In this document: positions 61,128-64,000 of the stretch, one piece after another
How positions within the stretch are numbered: position 1 is the first letter of the stretch
Layout: each line of letters starts with the position of its first letter
DNA from: Pseudoclavibacter sp. AY1H1
GTDB taxonomy: Bacteria; Actinomycetota; Actinomycetes; Actinomycetales; Microbacteriaceae
Length of the DNA stretch: 64,000 nucleotides
Assembly (NCBI RefSeq): GCF_002931055.1
Contig: NZ_PSXX01000001.1
Span: 620,001-684,000 of the forward strand
Reading direction: 5' to 3'
Translations under genes and position numbers: made by a program
The notes under the pieces: model-generated
What the model was told of the DNA's origin: nothing
The model's database searches: none
Seen by the model: the letters and a program-made list of their open reading frames with translations, nothing else

Positions 61128-61868
61128 GTGGCTCCTTCGAAACTTCCCGCCGCCGTCCTGTGGGACATGGACGGCACCATCGTCGACACCGAGCAGTACT
61201 GGCAGACCGCTCAGCTGAACCTCCTCAGCGACCACGGCCTGCCCCCGCTCACCGAAGAGCAGGAGCTGGGGATGGTCGGCTCGAGCATGGCCGACGCGTC
61301 CGAGTTCTTCGCTCGCCTCGGCGTCAGGCTCGAGCCGCAGGAGATCGTGGACCACATGAACTCGACGGTCATGGCGAGCATCCTCAGGGAGCTCGACTGG
61401 CGGCCCGGCGCTCTGGAGCTGCTGACGGACCTGCACGCTGCAGGCATCCCGAACGCGCTCGTGACGAACTCGACGCGCATCCTCGCCGACGCAGTCGTCT
61501 CGACGCTCGACGCCCCGCTGTTCACGATCGTGATCGCAGGCGACGAGGTCGACAACGGCAAGCCGCACCCCGAACCGTATCTCCGCGCGGCAGAGCAGCT
61601 GGGCGTCGCCCCGGAGAGCTGCATCGCGGTCGAGGACTCACGCCGCGGCCTCGAGGCCGCTCGGGCCGCCGGATGCGCGACGATCGGCATCCCGCACGGC
61701 CAGACGCTCGAGGCGCACCACGCGCATCTCGTGACGCACACACTCGAGGGCATCACCCTCGATGAGCTCGGCGAACTCGTCGAGCGCGTCGCAAGCGCAA
61801 CGGCGACGGGACAGGACGCACAGACGGCACACGACGCCGCCAACCGAGAAAGCGAAGCACAGCTATGA
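61128..61868 (+). CDS. HAD-superfamily hydrolase (beta-phosphoglucomutase/CbbY-like subfamily)
   Basis: A 246-aa subfamily IA HAD phosphatase. Motif I LWDMDGTIVDTE (about 11-22), motif II VTNST (about 110-114), Lys in GKPHPEPY (about 144-151) and motif IV EDSRRGLEAA (about 168-177) are complete. The C1 cap suggests a small phosphorylated metabolite. The stop overlaps the trmI start by 4 nt. The GTG start at 61128 is set by the -10 and by the conserved opening. Confidence 0.88.
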   Translation: MAPSKLPAAVLWDMDGTIVDTEQYWQTAQLNLLSDHGLPPLTEEQELGMVGSSMADASEFFARLGVRLEPQEIVDHMNSTVMASILRELDWRPGALELLTDLHAAGIPNALVTNSTRILADAVVSTLDAPLFTIVIAGDEVDNGKPHPEPYLRAAEQLGVAPESCIAVEDSRRGLEAARAAGCATIGIPHGQTLEAHHAHLVTHTLEGITLDELGELVERVASATATGQDAQTAHDAANRESEAQL

Positions 61869-62920
61869 CCCAGACCGACATCGGCGGACCCTTCCGCGCT
61901 GGAGACCGCGTGCAGCTGACCGGCCCGAAGGGACGCGTCAGCACCCTCTACCTGGAGCCGGGCAAGCGCTACTTCATGCACAAGGGCATGATCGACCACG
62001 ACACGATCATCGGCGTCGATGAGGGCTCGGTCATCGCCGCGACCGACGGCGGCCAGTACCTCGCGCTGCGTCCGCTGCTCGAGGACATCGTCATGTCCAT
62101 GCCGCGCGGTGCCGCCATCATCTACCCGAAGGATGCCGCGGCGATCCTCGCGAAGGCCGATATCCGCCCCGGTGCACGCGTCATCGAAGCCGGCGTCGGC
62201 TCAGGCGCGCTCTCGCTGTGGATCCTGCGCATGCTCGGGGGGACGGGCTCGCTCACGTCCTTCGAACGCCGGGAGGAATTCGCCCAGGTCGCGGAGGGCA
62301 ACGTCATCAGCGTCATGGGCGAGAAGCCGGACAACTGGAACCTCGTGCTCGGCGACCTCGCCGAAGCGCTGCCCGAGCAGCACGCCGACGGGACCGCCGA
62401 CCGGGCCGTGCTCGACATGCTCGCCCCCTGGGAGTGCCTCGAGGTCGTCGCGGACGCCCTCAAGCCCGGCGGAGTGCTCGTCTGCTACGTGGCCACGGTC
62501 ACCCAGCTGTCCCGCGTCGCCGAGGCCATCCGCGCGACCGGCCTCTTCACCGATCCGAACGCCGACGAGACGATGGTCCGCGGGTGGCACGTCGAGGGCC
62601 TCGCTGTGCGTCCCGACCACCGCATGATCGGCCACACCGGCTTCCTGCTCACGGCCCGCCGCCTCGCGGACGGCGCCGTCCTGCCGAACCTCAAGCGCCG
62701 AGCCTCGAAATCTGACTTCAGCGACGAGGACGTGGAGATCTGGACGCCGGGATCGCTGGGTGACCGACAGGTGAGCGACAAGGTGCTCCGCAAGCGCGCC
62801 AGACTCGCGCAGCGCGGCGCCGCCATCACCTCAGGACAGGGCAGCGAGCCGGAGCCCTCCGAAACGCAGCAGGACGACACCGACGCGCAGAGCACCGGAC
62901 CAGAGGGAGAGAGCGAATGA
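61865..62920 (+). CDS. trmI: tRNA (adenine-58-N1)-methyltransferase TrmI
   Basis: A 351-aa SAM-dependent enzyme. The N-terminal beta domain (GPFRAGDRVQLTGPKGR), IIYPKDAAAIL, SAM motif VIEAGVGSGALS (about 106-117), ERREEF and the DMLAPWE active-site motif (about 185-191) match actinobacterial TrmI, which methylates A58 in the T-loop. A 55-residue acidic tail is unusual but low in complexity. Its start overlaps the HAD gene stop (ATGA). Confidence 0.94.
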   Translation: MTQTDIGGPFRAGDRVQLTGPKGRVSTLYLEPGKRYFMHKGMIDHDTIIGVDEGSVIAATDGGQYLALRPLLEDIVMSMPRGAAIIYPKDAAAILAKADIRPGARVIEAGVGSGALSLWILRMLGGTGSLTSFERREEFAQVAEGNVISVMGEKPDNWNLVLGDLAEALPEQHADGTADRAVLDMLAPWECLEVVADALKPGGVLVCYVATVTQLSRVAEAIRATGLFTDPNADETMVRGWHVEGLAVRPDHRMIGHTGFLLTARRLADGAVLPNLKRRASKSDFSDEDVEIWTPGSLGDRQVSDKVLRKRARLAQRGAAITSGQGSEPEPSETQQDDTDAQSTGPEGESE

Positions 62921-63912
62921 ATCGCACAGGAATCCGACTCGTGGGGGCCGCGATGACCGCGTCCGCCGTCGCGATCGCCCTCACGGGCTGCGTCACCTGG
63001 CCGGAGAGCGAGCTCGACGTCGCGGCGTGCGAGCTGCCCGGCGTCGAGGGCACCGCTTCGACGAGCATCACTGCCGACGGCGCGTTCGGCGAACTCAGCG
63101 GCGCGACCCTGCCGCATCCCCTCTCGGTGACTGCTCTCGAGACCACGCGTGACGGCGTCGGAACCGGCGACCCGGTCACGCCGTCCGGAGTCGTGCGCGC
63201 GAACTTCGAGCTGCTCGACGGCGCCGGCGGCGAGGTCCTCGTGCCCTACAGCCCGACGGTCGCGGATGAGTCCGGTGCCTCCGCGCCGACGAGCGTGGCG
63301 ACGATCGCGAACACCTTCCCCGGACTCGCGGAGGCCATCGAGTGCTCGCAGACCGGCGAGCGCGTCGTCGCCGTCATGCCCGCGAGCGTCCTGTTCGGCG
63401 AGGCGGCGGCATCGACGGGGGTCGACCCGGCCATGACGATCGTCGCCATCGCCGATGTGCTCGACGTGTACCCATCGAGTGCCGGTGGGCGCATCGCCGC
63501 CCCCGAAGACGGCATCCCGGCCGTCGTCACGGCACCGAACGGCACCCCTGGTGTCACCATGCCAGCCCAGGACCCGCCCGCAGCCCCGAAGCGACACGTG
63601 CGCATCGACGGCTACGGTGCCCCGGTCGCCGAAGGCCAGGCCGTGACGATGCAGCTCTCTGCCTTCGACTGGACGACCGGTGAGCAGGTCGCATCCACGT
63701 GGACCCCCGGCAACAACGTGCTCCAGCTCACCATGGCACCCACCGACGGCCTCTTCGGTCTGAGCCAGGAGATCGTGGGCACCCCCGTGGGCTCGCAGCT
63801 CGTCGTCGTGCTTCCCCCCGAGCGTCTCGCGTCCCAGCCAGGGCCGTTGAACGCCACGGCCACGCAGGGACGCACGCTGGTCTTCGTGATCGACATCCTG
63901 GCCGCCGAGTAG
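62917..63912 (+). CDS. Putative FKBP-type lipoprotein (peptidyl-prolyl isomerase-like)
   Basis: A 331-aa predicted lipoprotein: a signal peptide with lipobox ALTGC (Cys near residue 25). The rest looks like two diverged FKBP-like domains; the second (about 225-331) has GYGAPVAEGQAVTM, a loop ending in IVGTPVGSQLVVVLPPE, and LVFVIDIL, which follow the FKBP pattern but lack several active-site aromatic residues. It would be anchored outside the membrane as a folding factor or a degenerate version. It overlaps trmI by 4 nt, and a second such gene appears to follow. Confidence 0.75.
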   Translation: MNRTGIRLVGAAMTASAVAIALTGCVTWPESELDVAACELPGVEGTASTSITADGAFGELSGATLPHPLSVTALETTRDGVGTGDPVTPSGVVRANFELLDGAGGEVLVPYSPTVADESGASAPTSVATIANTFPGLAEAIECSQTGERVVAVMPASVLFGEAAASTGVDPAMTIVAIADVLDVYPSSAGGRIAAPEDGIPAVVTAPNGTPGVTMPAQDPPAAPKRHVRIDGYGAPVAEGQAVTMQLSAFDWTTGEQVASTWTPGNNVLQLTMAPTDGLFGLSQEIVGTPVGSQLVVVLPPERLASQPGPLNATATQGRTLVFVIDILAAE

Positions 63913-63963
63913 CGACCAGGCTGACTTCCCACCTCCCTCTCGATTCCACGCAAGGCGGATCAA

Positions 63964-64000
63964 TGCAACGACGTCTCCCCGCGATCGCCGCGGCCCTCCT
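63964..64000 (+). CDS. Partial CDS at window end: start of a signal-peptide protein
   Basis: An ATG at 63964 after AAGGCGG opens MQRRLPAIAAAL, the start of a signal peptide, and runs off the window. In related genomes a second FKBP-type lipoprotein follows here. Only 12 residues are visible, so this is an inference from position. Confidence 0.5.

Overview
This window is high-GC, gene-dense chromosomal DNA from an actinobacterium, most likely a member of Microbacteriaceae. The lineage call is inferred from several genes. MshC (mycothiol synthesis), RbpA, WhiA, OpcA, a GlgM-type glycosyltransferase and a four-S1-domain ribosomal protein S1 are all actinobacterial hallmarks. Many genes also have a TAnnnT-type -10 element only 6-8 nt before the start codon, which points to leaderless mRNAs. 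The gene order (rpsA-coaE-uvrB-uvrA-uvrC-rapZ-whiA-gap-pgk-tpiA-secG, then pgl-opcA-zwf-pgi-tal-tkt, ctaB, ctaA, suf, ABC-F, fabG) matches a conserved actinobacterial chromosome arc. I see no phage, transposon, CRISPR array or rRNA operon.

Region by region. 1-3.6 kb: a quinate/shikimate-to-protocatechuate catabolic locus (truncated qsuB-type fusion, divergent QsuD-type dehydrogenase, MHS-family transporter) with a conspicuous operator between the divergent genes. 3.7-9 kb: DUF779 protein, rpsA, DUF4126 membrane protein, coaE, YigZ-family protein, Dps. 9-16 kb: the nucleotide excision repair genes uvrB, uvrA and uvrC, with a candidate LexA box over the uvrB promoter. 16-21.9 kb: rapZ and whiA (no yvcK between them), the lower-glycolysis operon gap-pgk-tpiA, then secG and rbpA. 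22-30.3 kb, minus strand: tkt, tal, pgi, zwf, opcA and pgl, covering the pentose phosphate pathway. 30.4-33 kb: heme o synthase ctaB and heme A synthase ctaA, converging on a 610-bp non-coding stretch rich in small tandem duplications. 33-37.3 kb: a suf Fe-S assembly operon (sufB, sufD, Rieske ferredoxin, sufC, sufT) without sufS or sufU.

37.3-43.4 kb: an ABC-F ATPase with a structured leader, a minus-strand DUF3099/small protein/SURF1 operon, fabG, and serB-glgC. 43.4-49.6 kb: glgM, an ABC-type ATPase, zinc-independent L31 (rpmE2), a DnaQ-like exonuclease, an alpha/beta hydrolase plus glycosyltransferase pair, and a sirtuin. 49.6-56 kb: a SpoU-type RNA methyltransferase, an SGNH hydrolase, an acyl-CoA dehydrogenase, a DEAD/DEAH helicase, a DedA protein, a flavin reductase and tRNA-Leu(GAG). 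56-64 kb: M20 peptidase, uppP, mshC, PAC2 protein, HAD hydrolase, trmI and two consecutive FKBP-type lipoproteins, the second cut off by the window edge.

The genes fit together as central carbon metabolism, respiratory-chain maturation (heme A, SURF1, Fe-S), DNA repair and glycogen/mycothiol metabolism. Nothing here is clearly a new biological system. The observations most worth following are regulatory or structural: the shared qsu operator, the uvrB LexA-like box, the ABC-F leader with an overlapping upstream ORF, the repeat-rich ctaB/ctaA intergenic region, the reduced suf operon and the recurring leaderless promoter architecture.
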